Part shown: positions 1-13,478 of the stretch, one piece after another
Layout of the letters: the number at the start of each line of letters is the position of its first letter
How positions within the stretch are numbered: the first letter of the stretch is position 1
From: Paramecium tetraurelia
Lineage: Eukaryota; Ciliophora; Oligohymenophorea; Peniculida; Parameciidae
Assembly (NCBI RefSeq): GCF_000165425.1
Contig: NW_001799488.1
Location: forward strand, 124,001 to 188,000
Length of the DNA: 64,000 nucleotides
Reading direction: 5' to 3'
Notes under the pieces: model-generated
Database searches by the model: none
Seen by the model: the letters and a program-made list of their open reading frames with translations, nothing else
What the model was told of the DNA's origin: nothing
Program-made: the position numbers and the translations under genes

Positions 1-804
1 ATTGAAAAGCAAAAATGTGTCTTAAGAAATCTTATAATAAAACGGATGCTTCACAGAAAGAGAATGCTAAGTTAATTTAGTAACACAGTAAATTAATACT
101 GATACAAAGAAACCTAAAAAAGAGATGGAAGTTCAAGATATGGGAGTCTTCGATGAAATGTTGGAATTTTATAATTCAGATCGAATCGTAACGATAACTT
201 AGGACATTATGAGAAGAAAAATTGATTTCAAAAAAATTTAACATGAGTTAAAAAAAACTCTCTAATATATCAGTAGATTAAATTTGGATATTTATTAGGC
301 ATTCAGTGATCAAGTGATAAGTCAAAAACCGTTCTAAAAGGAGCATTCTTATGAATTTATATAGGCTGCAAAGTAAGGAAAAGAATGGGAAGTCAAAGAG
401 TTTATTAAAGATAACAAATATTTGGTTTACGATTTCGATTATGTAAGCGTGATTGAAAACACTTATAGATTTACATGACGGCTTTACATTGGGCTTGTAA
501 GAGAGGACACTTTGAGATTGTTAAACTTTTAGTTGAAAATGGGGCAGATATTGAATTTCAGGATATCATTGGAAGGCCAACACTTTATTTTGCAATCATT
601 GGAGGAAATCCAAAAATTGTGAAGTATATTTTAGATAAGAAGGCTGATCCCTGGTCAACAACAGCAGTAAACTATAATTAATTGTGTATGGAGTACAATC
701 CCTCGTTTGTGTAGTTGATTGCACAAGCAAGAAAGGCTCATATAACCTTAAAAATGACACCTCCATCCTAAAGAGAAACCATATGGAAAATATTACGTAG
801 ATGA
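1..804 (+). CDS. Ankyrin-repeat protein, 5' end cut by window
   Basis: The frame is open from the window edge (codons start at base 2) to TGA at 802-804. A 26-nt intron at 443-468 (GTAAGC...TATAG) removes an in-frame TGA; without it the ankyrin part would have no upstream coding sequence. After the intron come two ankyrin repeats, recognisable by TALHWACKRGHFEIVKLLVE and the following GADIE, then a second repeat ending DKKADP. Upstream is about 147 residues of charged, glutamine-rich sequence without a domain I recognise. Ankyrin repeats are protein-binding scaffolds; the partner cannot be told. The start codon lies outside the window, so total length is unknown. The repeat family call is firm; any function is not. 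Confidence 0.85.
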
Positions 805-1993
805 AATATTCTTCTAATTTAACTATTTGTAATTTTATTGAAATACTGAAACATCATTAAATATTTATATATTGTTTATTTCCTTTTATATATTCTTAAA
901 ACTAATTGACAGCAGTTATACAGTTATAAAACAATTTTAAACAAAGAGATGATGTTAATTTAATATTTCAAAGAAATTTGTAAAAACCCATAAAAATAAA
1001 ATTAATAATTTAGTATTAAAGAGATTTTTATGAGAAATTAACTTCAATCGCAAGATTCAGCAATGTTACCAAACCTATCCAAGTTTAAACCTATTTAATA
1101 GGTTGCGGGCAAGGCTCCTATTCCGGAAGCTGAGCTCGTTCTAAATTAAACAAACGAAATCATTTTTATCATATATTTAATATCCTAATTGGTTCAACCT
1201 AATGATCATCCTGAAAAATGAGAATCAATATGAGAGTGTTATTCATAGTGGAAATGCCTATTCTAACATTGAATAATCATTGAAACACTTAGATTAAGAA
1301 TACTTAATTATTATTGTATGTATATATATTATTATTATTTTTATTAAAAAATATGTATTAATTATGGAGATTCATCAAGAGGGGTGTAGTAAGCTAACCC
1401 CACATGGTTGGAGGAGTAATCGTTGGATATTTTGGAGTAGGAATTATCAGCTATTATAATAGCGATATACAATTTAATTATGTGAGAATAATAATAATAT
1501 CCTCAATAGGGAGAATATAATGAACCTCATTCACACAATCATGGTGAGCAAGTTAGATAATATTGTGAATCAACTTTATTGAAGATTAGATCACAAATAA
1601 ATGAACTCAGAGAATAACATTGAAATAATCTGAATGATAATTATATAATATACACAATCATAAAAATATCATGTTTTAACATTTGGTGCATGCTGATTAA
1701 GGTTTCAGTTTTAAGATGATTAATAATGTACCACATTTATTATAGAATATACAAATAATTTGTGAACATTTTCGAATAATTAAATATTATTAACATTAGA
1801 CAAAATTCAATGCAATTAGAAGCAAAATATATATTACAATTGTTGCAAAGTTAATTTAGCTTTAGTTACCTTCATTAAAATTATTATATAATTATAATTA
1901 TGCATTGGAAGAGTATTGATTTGTCCTATAAATTTTAAGTTTAATGATTGAGATTACTTCTTATTTTTACTTGAATCAACTAATTAACAATCT
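805..1993. other. AT-rich stretch with gene-fragment remnants
   Basis: No intact gene. It holds one copy of a 102-bp inverted repeat (1075-1176), which reads as protein from ATG 1030 (MRNQLQSQDS...) and is lost at TGA 1219-1221. Further short open pieces follow (for example 1398-1520, a glycine-rich hydrophobic stretch starting MVGGVIVGYFG), none connected by convincing introns. I read this as debris of one or two decayed genes. Confidence 0.5.
1075..1176 (+). repeat. 102-bp inverted repeat, left copy
   Basis: Bases 1075-1176 are the exact reverse complement of 15194-15295, with no mismatch over 102 bp. The repeat is GC-richer than its surroundings (it contains GGTTGCGGGCAAGGC). Read on this strand it encodes LSKFKPIQQVAGKAPIPEAE and then LVLNQTNEI, so it probably derives from a coding exon. 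A weaker match (CAAGATTCA) continues outside the perfect block. Confidence 0.95.
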
Positions 1994-2531
1994 ATGATCT
2001 ATATTTTGCCATAGCAAGGTCTATTTGTATTGGAGGTCTTCCAATTAAATTTCATTAATGAATCCCATTTCAATTATTACTTAATTTCTTTTTCAAATAT
2101 ACCTAATGATAATAATGAAGAGAATTCGTTTCTATTTCCTCAAACTTTCAATCATATTGAGATTAAAAATAAACATGTATTAAGAATTTTGAGCATTTCA
2201 AAAGATGACTAAATAAGATCATTAGATATGCAAAGAATATATGATATTGGTTTTTCCATTCCATTATTTGAGGTGATAACTTTCTTACCTTAACCAATTC
2301 CAAATTTGAAGAATCATCTCATTTTAGAATTCAACTATTTAATGAATTTTTATTCAAATTTTATGTAATCTTGTAACTACAAATTGCTCTATTTGTTATT
2401 GATTACCTTATCTATTAATAGGTCCATAATTTATTTATTTGTTAATAAATATTTTATAATTAAATTGTTAAGTCAAGACTAAATACAACAAATATGTTTA
2501 ATATAAATTTACATACAATTCAATAATCTAT
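1994..2531 (+). CDS. Hypothetical protein, weakly supported
   Basis: Open frame of 178 codons from ATG 1994 to TGA 2529-2531, with TAA/TAG codons inside. The previous in-frame TGA is at 1949. I recognise no family. The N-terminal half has mixed polar and hydrophobic composition (SFSNIPNDNNEEN), the C-terminal third is hydrophobic. Its 3' end overlaps the convergent giant receptor gene by 12 bases. It may be a fragment of a decayed gene rather than a working one. Confidence 0.3.
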
Positions 2532-5500
2532 GAAATCGAAGTAAATATTAAAATGTTTACTCATGCAGAGCATAATAAATAATTATTGTAACTGAGGGGA
2601 TGCATGATTGAAACTCAATTGAATTATTTTGAAACAAAAAATCAATTAAACAGGGTCTGTAATAAAATTCATTGTAATGAAGCTTATAATGAAATTGATT
2701 CCCCATTAATTAGATCTTGTTACATCACCACCAGAGTCTTAGGCTTCAAATGCCATAGATACAATTATTAAAAAACTGAATAGCCCTGTTAATGCTAAAA
2801 AGCCTAGCCAGCCAATAATTCTAAATATTATGTATTAATGAGGCATTAAAATTGTGAGGATTATTAATTCTAACATTGATAATATAGATGATAGAATGCT
2901 ATATGCAATGGTTGTTGCTGGATTCAATTCGACTTCAAAGAATATGTTAATATAGCATGTAGTTAAGATGGTCATGTAAATTAAACAAAACCTAATTGGC
3001 CTAGGTAATTTTTTATCAAAGATTGCAATAATGCTGAGAAGGGATTGGAACAAGCTTAAAAACAAGAATAGATTCTTTAATGTAAATCTTAATTTAAACC
3101 CTTCTTCCAATAATTTATTTCTTTTTTTTTCTAAGTACCAAATTTAAATAACTTTCTCTTTTTCCTCTATTGAAAGATTATCCTCTTCATAAAATTCATG
3201 GTCTAAAAATAAAATATGTTCTTGAGATTTTCTATACGGAATTTAATATTTAGCAGTTTTAGTGCTGTGATTATGAGATTCCAATTGTGATCCAGATTAA
3301 CCCAATTGATTTGGCTAGAGAATTTAGTTAGAATCATAAAGTCCCACGATTGGACTAACTGAATTTGGTGATAAGGGAGGATAATCATTTATTTTAGCTT
3401 AGCTGTTAACAGAGTTATTATAATATTTAGATTAATTAGTGGAGCTCTTTTTTAGTATAATCTATTAGGTATTTTCAGAATTTCGGACTGAAAATTAATC
3501 TGATTAAATTCTTGAACTATGTCTTTCATGAATGAGATTCTTTTAATTTTAGTTTTATTGATTTTACAGGCTCTCTTCATATAAAGAACTATGTAAATAT
3601 AGTCTATTGACAATTGTATTGTTCAAGGAGAATGCATTTTTTAATTAAAAGAATTTAGCATAAGGTGAAGGTGCTGGCATTTTATTTTTCTTTTTAGATA
3701 TATTGATTGGCGGATATTCTTCTAATTAAAAGTCCTCATCACTGTCATGACTTATGTCCAAATTGATATTATTACTATTGTCACTTTATTCTAATTATTG
3801 TTAGTCTATCATTTCATCTGGGTCTACATCTGGGGAAATAATAACTTCCTAAATTTATTCGTCCTTATCCAAAGATAATTACTTTTGTTCTTTTTCGTCA
3901 ATAACAATTTGAATTAGATTTTATTTTTCATGAAATTCTTTCCATTCCTTGTGTCTTTCCTCCTTTATTTTTTCCATTTCTTTTTACAATTCCTTCTAAC
4001 GATCCTCAAACATCTTTCTTATATATTCTGATTCAATCATATGTTGAGGCATAGCTCTTTCCTTATCTATCTAATCCTTTTTTATTCCATAAGGCAACAA
4101 GACGATCAATATGATAGTACAAATTACTAAACAATAAAATATTACAGAACGATGGAATGGAAATTAATTAAGAGCGTCAATAGCCTCTAAAGAAAAAGAT
4201 TTGGAAAATTTATCAATCTCCAATATATCAGCTAACACACTGCTAATAGTAGTGGGACCAAATTATTAGCAATCACATGCGATAAGCAAAGAGGAATATA
4301 CATCAATTTCTATTGAAGTTTTGCAAACATTAGATTCCCATTAGGCGAAATACTTGTTTGTGCAAACAAAATCCACATAATTTGGTTATTCGTCCATAAG
4401 ATATAGATCTTGATATTACTGAAGTAACCTCTTCGGTCTAAGTAAAGTGACATTGTATTTGGTTGTAATTGGTTATGTAGGGGTTAATAGACTACCATTT
4501 TGTAGAGTAGGCTCTATAGATTAAATAGTTGTAAAATGAGTGTTATTAGGAAATGAGGGATTTAAGAGAAAGGGATTTTCTAAGTAATGACAATAACTGA
4601 AATTTAGCAATAAGCTTTAGGAGATTTGAGTACTGTTGTCTATTGGTTTATCAACAATTTTTACAAATTCTATTTCACTTAAATATTCATTCATCTTTTC
4701 TGTTGTTAGCCGATTAAAGATTAGAGTAAAGGAAGACCCTGAAAATTTAATGGGAACATCATTAACTTATTAGGCCAACAATAATCCATATTTTAGCTTT
4801 TATAACAAACTTAAAATGGACTCAAAATTACTAGAAATACTTTTATACATAGTCTCATTTAATAATGAAATGTTTCCATTAAAATAATCATAGTAAAAAT
4901 TAGATTAAGATTTGAGTAAGTAATCAAGAGCAGACAATTGATATATCATATTACTTTTTTCAATTTCCTTCTATTAATAATCTCTGTATCCAGCCTGATT
5001 TTGAGAGATAGAATTAATGATGAATAAAACATTATCAATACTTCTCGATAAGCTTGAATTTAGATTCGTTAAATAAACTTAAATTTAATTGAAATCTTAT
5101 AAATAATTAGTATTATTTATTATTATTCTTTTATTTGCCTTTTTTATCTGCATTTTTGTAGCTTCTGTTATAAGTGGTAAATCTAACTTAGCTTATGTAT
5201 CAAAGTATAAAATCGATCTCATACTATCCATAGGATAAGATGGAGTTGCGTATTACTCAATTCCTATAGTAAGAATATTCAACAAGGATAGACGTTAGTT
5301 TATATTTAAATCTTTTGATTAATAGTATAAATCTGTTAAATTACTTTCAAAATCATCATAGAGGAATCTTCTATTCAACTATAATGACTTAGGTTAGTTC
5401 GTGCTGGTTTCAGACTCAAATTGCAATAATTTCTCGCTTATTTCATTTGAATCCTCTCCAATGATGACAGAACAAGTTAAATTAGTTTGAGCACCTAATT

Positions 5501-8500
5501 AATTTTTAATAATTGCGATAATTATTGAATGTGAATTAGTTGATTTAGGCAGTATTGTGGAATAAGTGTTGATTGTTTAATAATCAATAATAAGGTCTGC
5601 ATTCATTTAAGAATTCATAAGGATATCTTACATATATTGGGTAGAATTATAATATAATATAAATTTGTAATAGATCGGATTATTTTAATCAACACAACTT
5701 GAAATTTGTAATTTGAAGGTCGTCTAAAATGATAATCCATTTAAAGGCGATACATTGAATTTACAATTTAATGGTGGTTAAATGGTAGTAATATCAACAC
5801 TAGTTAAAAGGGGAGTTAAAGATATTGAATCAGTGCTAAAAATCTAAAGCCTAATTTGATCTTGTCTTATTTGCATAAGATTGGAAAGGAAGATTGCAAA
5901 AGTATTATAAGGAATAGCAAATGTTGATAATTTCTAAAAGTCATAAATAATGCAGCCATGTAGATTAGTAAGTTACAGAGGAGAGACTTCAAATAGCAAT
6001 TCTTGGTTGAAAAGTATAGGAGTATTAAGTGCAATGCTTGGAGTATCCAGAGAAAATGTTGAAATTTCTACATCGACAATTGTCATTATACTTGAAGTAG
6101 TTTCAATGATATTCCCTTTTTGTGCTTTCAAAACAAATTAATAAGAATTAAACGGAGCCATTGTTCTACTAATGATTTTTATGATTTATTGGTTTTTCAT
6201 TATCAATAGTTACTAATCAACAGTTTCACAAGGTTTTTGTAATACTACATTAGTGCATGTCCAAAAATATTCTATGTCTTTAGTCTGTTATTCTTTGACA
6301 TTTAAATCCTTTACGACAGCAGTGATATTAAAAGACTGGCCAAAATTATGGATTTAATTTCCTCCATAGATTTTAGCAGAGATTCCAGGCAAGAGCATTT
6401 TGAAAGTCATAGGTTTTGACTTAATATTTTATTAATCGATTGTAGCCATCAAGAACACTTAATAGTACCCTGATTAGGTGAACGTGTAGGGTTCAATAAC
6501 AATATCAACATACTTTTCGGAAGCATGTTTGAAATGAAATTGTTTATCCAGAACAATCAAAGAGTTTTTGTAATAGGCTTGAATTTTGTAAAATGCATTT
6601 ACATCAATAAGACTGAGTGAATCACAATCGGATTGTTACTGAATGGTTGCTTTTATGGAAATTCTATTATTTATATAATAAACTTAAGGTTGTTAATCTT
6701 CAAATTAGATTGAAATGACAGGTAAGTTGGGAGAAACACCTTGAACCTGATAATACTTAGTTTGATGTTATCCCAAGTAATTCATGAATTAATATTTAAA
6801 TTTATAGAGGGTGTTTTCTTATAAAATATTTGGAGGAATGGTGACAACAGTGGATTTGTATAGATTGACTTCATAAAGAATACCAAAAATTTATTGTTCA
6901 GTAATTTAATTGTAAGGGGAAATTGAATCCAAAGTCCAAGATACCATTTTAAATCCATTTTGGCCATCAAAAAAGTACTAAGAAACCTTGAACTCAGTAA
7001 TCTCACAGGTTGATACTTGTGAAGGTCCAAAGATCATTACATCGCTATCACTAATGATGTAAGGAGGTAAGATATTAGTTGGGAATATAGTTGTATATGG
7101 AAGATCACAGTCCAATCCTGTGATTTTAGTAAATAGTTGGACAAGGTTTCCAATTTCAATTGAATTATTTATTCCTAATTCAATAACGATTTGTGATAAA
7201 CCATTAATACTGCATTTTGGATTGACACCAAGAATGGATGTATCAATAATTTCAGAGCATCCTAGATCAACATCGAAAGTAACTTATTTTCCAAATTTGA
7301 CGATTAAAGTAGTTAAATCAGGTTACATTTAAATAATTGGTAATCCTAATTCACAAGTCTCGCAATGTATATATCCAACATCTTGTCTATCTATTCCACC
7401 AGGTGGACAATCGCAAATTGAACCAAATCTATTAGCCTTGCAATTTAAACAACTTGCCTTATTGCAGGTGGAACATTCTATAGGACAAGCTTAGCACTCA
7501 GCATTAACCTCATCATCATAATAGCCATCTTTGCATTTACAGTATGGAATTTATTGTCTATCACCTTTGCAGGTTAGACAATTATATTAATTGACTTCAC
7601 AAGTTAAACATTTGAAATGACACTTGAGACAATTAATGGATTCTCCATCCTCATAAAAACCCTATTGACATAAACATTATTTGTTATTATTTAAGATTCT
7701 ATTTCCTAAACATCCTAAACAACCAGTCTTAGTGCATGTAGTACATGAATGATCACATTTCTTGCAGTATAAACTAGAATTATCATCGTAATATCCCAAT
7801 CGACATAAACAATTAGTACCAACTCTATCTCCTTTGCAATACAAACAAAGTGCATTTGTTAAACAATCATCACATTCATGTTTACAAGGAACACAACTAA
7901 CACCATTATCGTATTTACCATACGGACAAGTACATGCAGGTGGATTAGGTACTCTATCTGGTTTACATTTGATGCAATTGTTAAAAGTCTACACACAAGA
8001 GTGACATTAATTAGCACATTTGATGCAGTCCTTATTTGGAGAGTCTTATTGATATCCTATTTAGCATTCACAAAACGGTGCATTATAACGAGTCACACTG
8101 GAACACGATTTGCAATGATCTAATTAAGATTCACATTCATAACATTAAACATCACATGGTTAACAAACACCATTCACATTGAATGTGCCAGCTATGCAAT
8201 TTTATAGACAAGATTTTTAGTACAAATACAAACCACTTTGACAATTTGTACAATTATTATTACATAGTTAACAGACGTTATTAAAAGGATAGTATTGCAA
8301 AGGACATTCAGTTACGCATGAGTTTCCATAAATAAAACTATCACAATACTCACACTTGGTTGAAAAGAAATTATAAAAATGCTAATATGGACAATAAGGT
8401 AAACATCTATTATCCGAAAGTAGATAATTTGGTTAACAAAGCACACAGTCTGAGTATCTTGGTCCAACGCATTCTAAACAACCAGTATAGCATTCTCTAC

Positions 8501-11500
8501 AAATTTTAATGTCTTGATCAGCATAATAGCCTTGATTACAAGTGTTAACACAATCACCATTTTACAAGTACTATCCTATATAGCAGGAAACACAGTCCTA
8601 ATTAGAGGAGCATATTTCACAATTCTCTGGACATTAAAAACATTTGTAACCATCATAACCCTTTGGACATAGTAGTACACATTAGGTATAGTACTTGTAT
8701 CTATGCTCTGAAGATGATTATAAGTATCCACAACTTGTACAATCGAATTAGGTTGGCCCATCGCATGTCAAACATGTCCAATGACAATCCATACAAGTAT
8801 TTTGATAAAGAAATTGATCGGATGTACAACTTTACAGAGAGTTAGTACAAACATTGGGATAGATGCATTCTTAGCAATCAGAATCGCATTAATCACATGT
8901 AAAAGTATCGATATTTTAATAATATCCTAAGGGACATTAAATCAAACATAATTATTTGTTTAAATGATAAAGATTTGGCTTACAAACAGTGCAAGAGGTA
9001 TAGCTTGTACATTCTTAGCAAAAATCATTACATTTTTAACAGATGCCATTGCCATTATACATTCCAACAGAACATGATCCATCACAGGTCCCATACTTAT
9101 AATTTATCAGATTTAACACCTTACCCTAAGGACATGTTATACAATGATTTTATTGATCTCCTGCACATGTTAAACATGAATTATGACAAGTATTATACAG
9201 ACAGATTCTTGATTGAATATCGTAGGTATAATTAGCAAGACAGGAATCCTTACAGTATGTTATGTAAGTGCTGCTTATACTGTCATAAATTAAGATGTAT
9301 TTTAATCCATTATCGCATGAAATACAAGAATTTTCATCGCCTCCATAGCAAAGTGAACAATTATTATGGCATAGTGAACATTAACCATTATTAAAGTAGC
9401 TTTTGCCAGTACATTCTACAACACAATAGGAATTAAATAAAATATAAGAACTACTGCACTTGGTGCATGTATTACTATCACTACAGATTGAACAACCAGT
9501 TGGACAATCTTCACATATATACGATTATGCATAGTATCCCTCTCCACAACTGGCATATACTTGATTGTTTTATAGATATAAGGTTTGTGAAGAACCAATC
9601 AATGGGTATGTGCAAGACAAGGCATCTGTGCAAGTAGAACATCCTCCTTTGCATTTATAGCATTTATTATCTATTTTAGATAGGAATTCATCTGAATTGC
9701 AATGGTCAACACACTTATTATTTCTTAACACTTTTGGATAAGCGCAAGATGTGCAAGAACTTTAAAATAAGCATGTCAGACAAGTAGGTTAACATAATTT
9801 GCAAATGGTTTAACCATTGACTTTATTATTGCCATCAGGGTAATAGCCAACATCGCAAATGTTAACGCATTTACCATATGATTAGTTTTCCACTAATTAA
9901 AGATATGAACCAAGATCACAGCTAGTACAATTATCGATTCTATTGTTGGACTCACAATAGTGGCAACTAGAATGACAGGGCAGACATTGGTTTCCGCTTT
10001 AATATTCTTGTATTCCACATTAATCCGCACAAAAGTGAAAGCGAATCAAATTTGTACATGAGAGGCATTGAGACCACCAAGGTCCAAAACAAGTTTAGCA
10101 TGATTGTTCACAAGCTACACACTTATTTTATGTGATGTCTAAGAAAGTTTTTGAATCATCACGACAATATTCAGCTACATTTGATATTAATTAGATTGGA
10201 GTTATATCGGATGTACACTCAAATAGGAAGTAGTTATAATTAATAGGGCAAGTAGTAACACAGTCATTGTTGAATAGGAAATAATCCAATTATCCGTTAT
10301 TAGTATAATGATTATAACAATAACCACAGCCACTAGCATCCCAACAAACTCTGCAGTTTTATTTGCATTAACTGCATTAGTTAGTATTTTAATCTCCAAA
10401 ATATCCATCCGGACATGTTTGATAACACTTCTAATTAAAATAATAATAACCAGGCAAACAACTGATACATGGTTGTTATGCATCACATGTCATACAATCT
10501 TTATCGCATTCTAGGCAAATACCTTGTTCCTCATAAGTTGATTGTGGACATTAAGTCTACCAACATTCATTCTTATAAAATAAGTAATTGGGAAAACAGG
10601 ATAAACATTGATTATTAGATTACCCAAAACATGTTTAACATCCAGGAGCACATGCTTAACATGCTCTCAGTTTGTAATTATGCATATAGCCAGTGTCACA
10701 TTATAAGACGCAGTTGTTTGTTAAGGGGTCCAAATAATAATGATAAATGCACTAAGAACAATTATTACTATTTGTACAGGTTGCACATGTCTCTTTACAA
10801 GGTTGACAATTGTTTGATGCATCCTTATACTATCTACTTAAACATCCTGATAGACATTCATTATTATAATAAATTAATGATTGTGTACATGTCACACAAT
10901 TAGTTTGTAATGCTCCGTTACAGGTTGCACATGAAAAGTGGCATTTCTCACAAATGCCATCATATCCATAGTAACCGTTTGGACATACTGATAAACAATT
11001 ACCACTATTGTAATAGAAAGTATTCTCACAACGAAGACATGACAAATTGTTAATACATATATCACAATGGTCTTAACATTTCAAACATTGTCCCTTACTT
11101 TTATAGTATTGTGTGGGACAATAAGCATAACAGCCACTATTAAATAAGATGTATTCCGATTTACATGTTAAGCAATTCAAGATGCCAGAGTCATAACAAG
11201 TATCACAAGTTTCATGACATTCTTTGCATTGTCCATCTATCAACACTGTGTTCTTAGGACATTCTTCTATGCACATTGATTTATACACTTTCAATTCATA
11301 CTTACAAATAATGCAATCAAACTTTGTTGGGCCATGACAAGTGTAGCAACTAAAATCGCATTCTCTACAATATTAATCTTCTATATAATATCCAATATCG
11401 CATTCAATCACACATTGTTTTTTAAATGTTGCATATTTTGGTAAGCATTTATGACAAAATGTCTCATTCTCACATATCTCGCACCCATCTATGCACTATT

Positions 11501-13424
11501 TACATAAGTTATCCACAAGGTCTCTGTAATAGGTAATTGGACACTTTCCTATACAGGTTTAGTTTTCATAGAATAAGGGTGCAGCACAAGAGATGCATTC
11601 ATGATCATTTGCACATGTTTTACATATTTTTTAGCATGGCTTGCATTCTGAATTTGTATCTCCAAAATATCCATCTGGACAATATTCTAAACAGGAATTT
11701 TATAAGAATAAATATCCAACTTAGCATTTTTAACAATATTGATCATAACACACTTCACAATAATTTGGACATTTCAAACATTATTAGTCTATTTCATAAT
11801 AGGAGATTGGGCAGTTCGGTTAGCAACTATTGTTTAGTAAAAACTTTCCAACAACACATGATGTACATACATTTTCCTGTGAACATTATTAACAATTGGA
11901 GTTACATTTTAAACATTATTTATTTTGTACATAATAACTTAATGGGCATTCTACAACACAATTATTTATCTGGTTAACTTCTAAGATATAATAGCCATTA
12001 TGACATTCAACACAATTATCTGCCTAGTTTAAACAATTATAACAATTATAATGACAATTTAAACAATTTTCATTGTCAATTGTGTACTGTCCTTAATTGC
12101 ACTACTAAAAATAGCATTGATTATTGTATAACAAATAACTTGGCTTACATTAATCACAAATCCCATTAATGTTACATTCAATGCAATTATCGATGTTGCA
12201 GTAAATGCAGCTGAAATCTCTCCTTATATAATGAAGAGGATCACATTGTTAAACACAGACATTTGATTATAAATAATATCCATCCGAGCATTTCGAACAA
12301 GAGACTGAATCATAGCAAAATTTGCAATTGGAAATACAAGGAGAGCAGACTCCATTGAAGTCAAAGTAGGTTTCCTTGCATGGACATAATGGAGGACTCA
12401 TTCTATTCAAAGAGCAACTTAAACATTAAATAGATTTCAATTCACATGTTCCACATTAACTTGCACAAGAATAGCATAATAAGCCAACTTGGAATTGTGA
12501 TGTACTGCAAGTTTACTTACAAGTTGGAGGTTAAAAGGCATTGTTACAAGTCAAACATTCATTAGAATCATTCGAACAAGTTAGACATTATGATGAGCAT
12601 TTTTCACAAGTTGAAATCAATTATGAACCTTTGTAGTCATCTTAAACAATGTAACCTGTCTCACATGAAGTGCATTGGTGTTCAGCTTTACACGTTAAAC
12701 ATTTGGAATCAAAATTTCTACAAGTTTGACATTAATTATCGCCTGGAGTTAGATAATATTCATCGCTAATGCAACTGGAGCATCTTGCTTGACTACTACA
12801 CTCCAAACAAGGCTCAATACATTTAGTACAGTATTGATCATAATTCAAATAGTAACCTTAATTACAAGAAGTACACTTGTTTTTGGAGATGCAACTTACG
12901 CATGGAAATTCGCACAACAGACAAGATTGAGCACTTAGATAGTAATATTGGGGAGAGCTTTATTTACAAGAGGTGCATTTATATAATTCTCCAGAACACT
13001 ATGAGCATGGACTTTAACATTGCAAACAATTATTTCCCACTACCATGTATCCAGGAACACAACTTAAACAAGCTCCTTAGGTATCGCATTTCACGCAAGG
13101 AAAAGAGCATTATTAACATGTAGTTTATACAAGGAAGTATTAGGGGGATTAACATGATGTACAAACTTAATAATCTGTACATGAAGTGCATCCAACATAA
13201 CAATCTAGCTTATTTAAATGATTACTATAGCAATGAGTCGAATCACCATAATAGGACGGAGGACATTAATCACATTCGCCATTTGTACATGAACTACAAA
13301 AGCTTTGGCATACTTAAAATAAAAACACTAAATTACATTTACATCCCGTATTAGTCCATACATACCCAACTTAACACTAACAAGAGGCAAAGCCTATCAG
13401 CAAAAAAATTAATATATAATTCAT
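2520..13424 (-). CDS. Giant cysteine-rich membrane receptor, furin-like repeats plus REJ/GPS-like region
   Basis: A single intronless frame of 3,634 residues; much of it was checked codon by codon and no in-frame TGA was met. Residues 1-17 form a signal peptide (MNYILIFLLIGFASCQC). Residues about 20-2025 are dozens of Cys-rich furin/growth-factor-receptor-like repeats (CxxC, CPxxYY patterns). Residues about 2030-3010 lack Cys and resemble the REJ region of polycystin-1-like proteins. A GPS-like motif follows near 3018-3055 (W, C and the CDC pair are present, but the cleavage HL/T is QFG). One transmembrane helix lies near 3090-3110, then about 330 charged cytosolic residues, then four to five helices to the C-terminus. 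The layout fits a cell-surface receptor. Ligand and ciliary location are not shown by the sequence. The start was chosen because it gives a signal peptide; an EF-hand pseudokinase gene lies 54 bp upstream on the same strand. Confidence 0.85.
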
Positions 13425-13478
13425 AATTATTATAAATTTGAAAAATTCATCATATATTCAAAGGAGACAATGCAGATC

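Noticed and set aside
10202..10486. Hydrophobic frame on the minus strand resembling a membrane protein
   Set aside because: It is an off-frame shadow of the Cys-rich receptor, which reads continuously with CxxC repeats through this segment.
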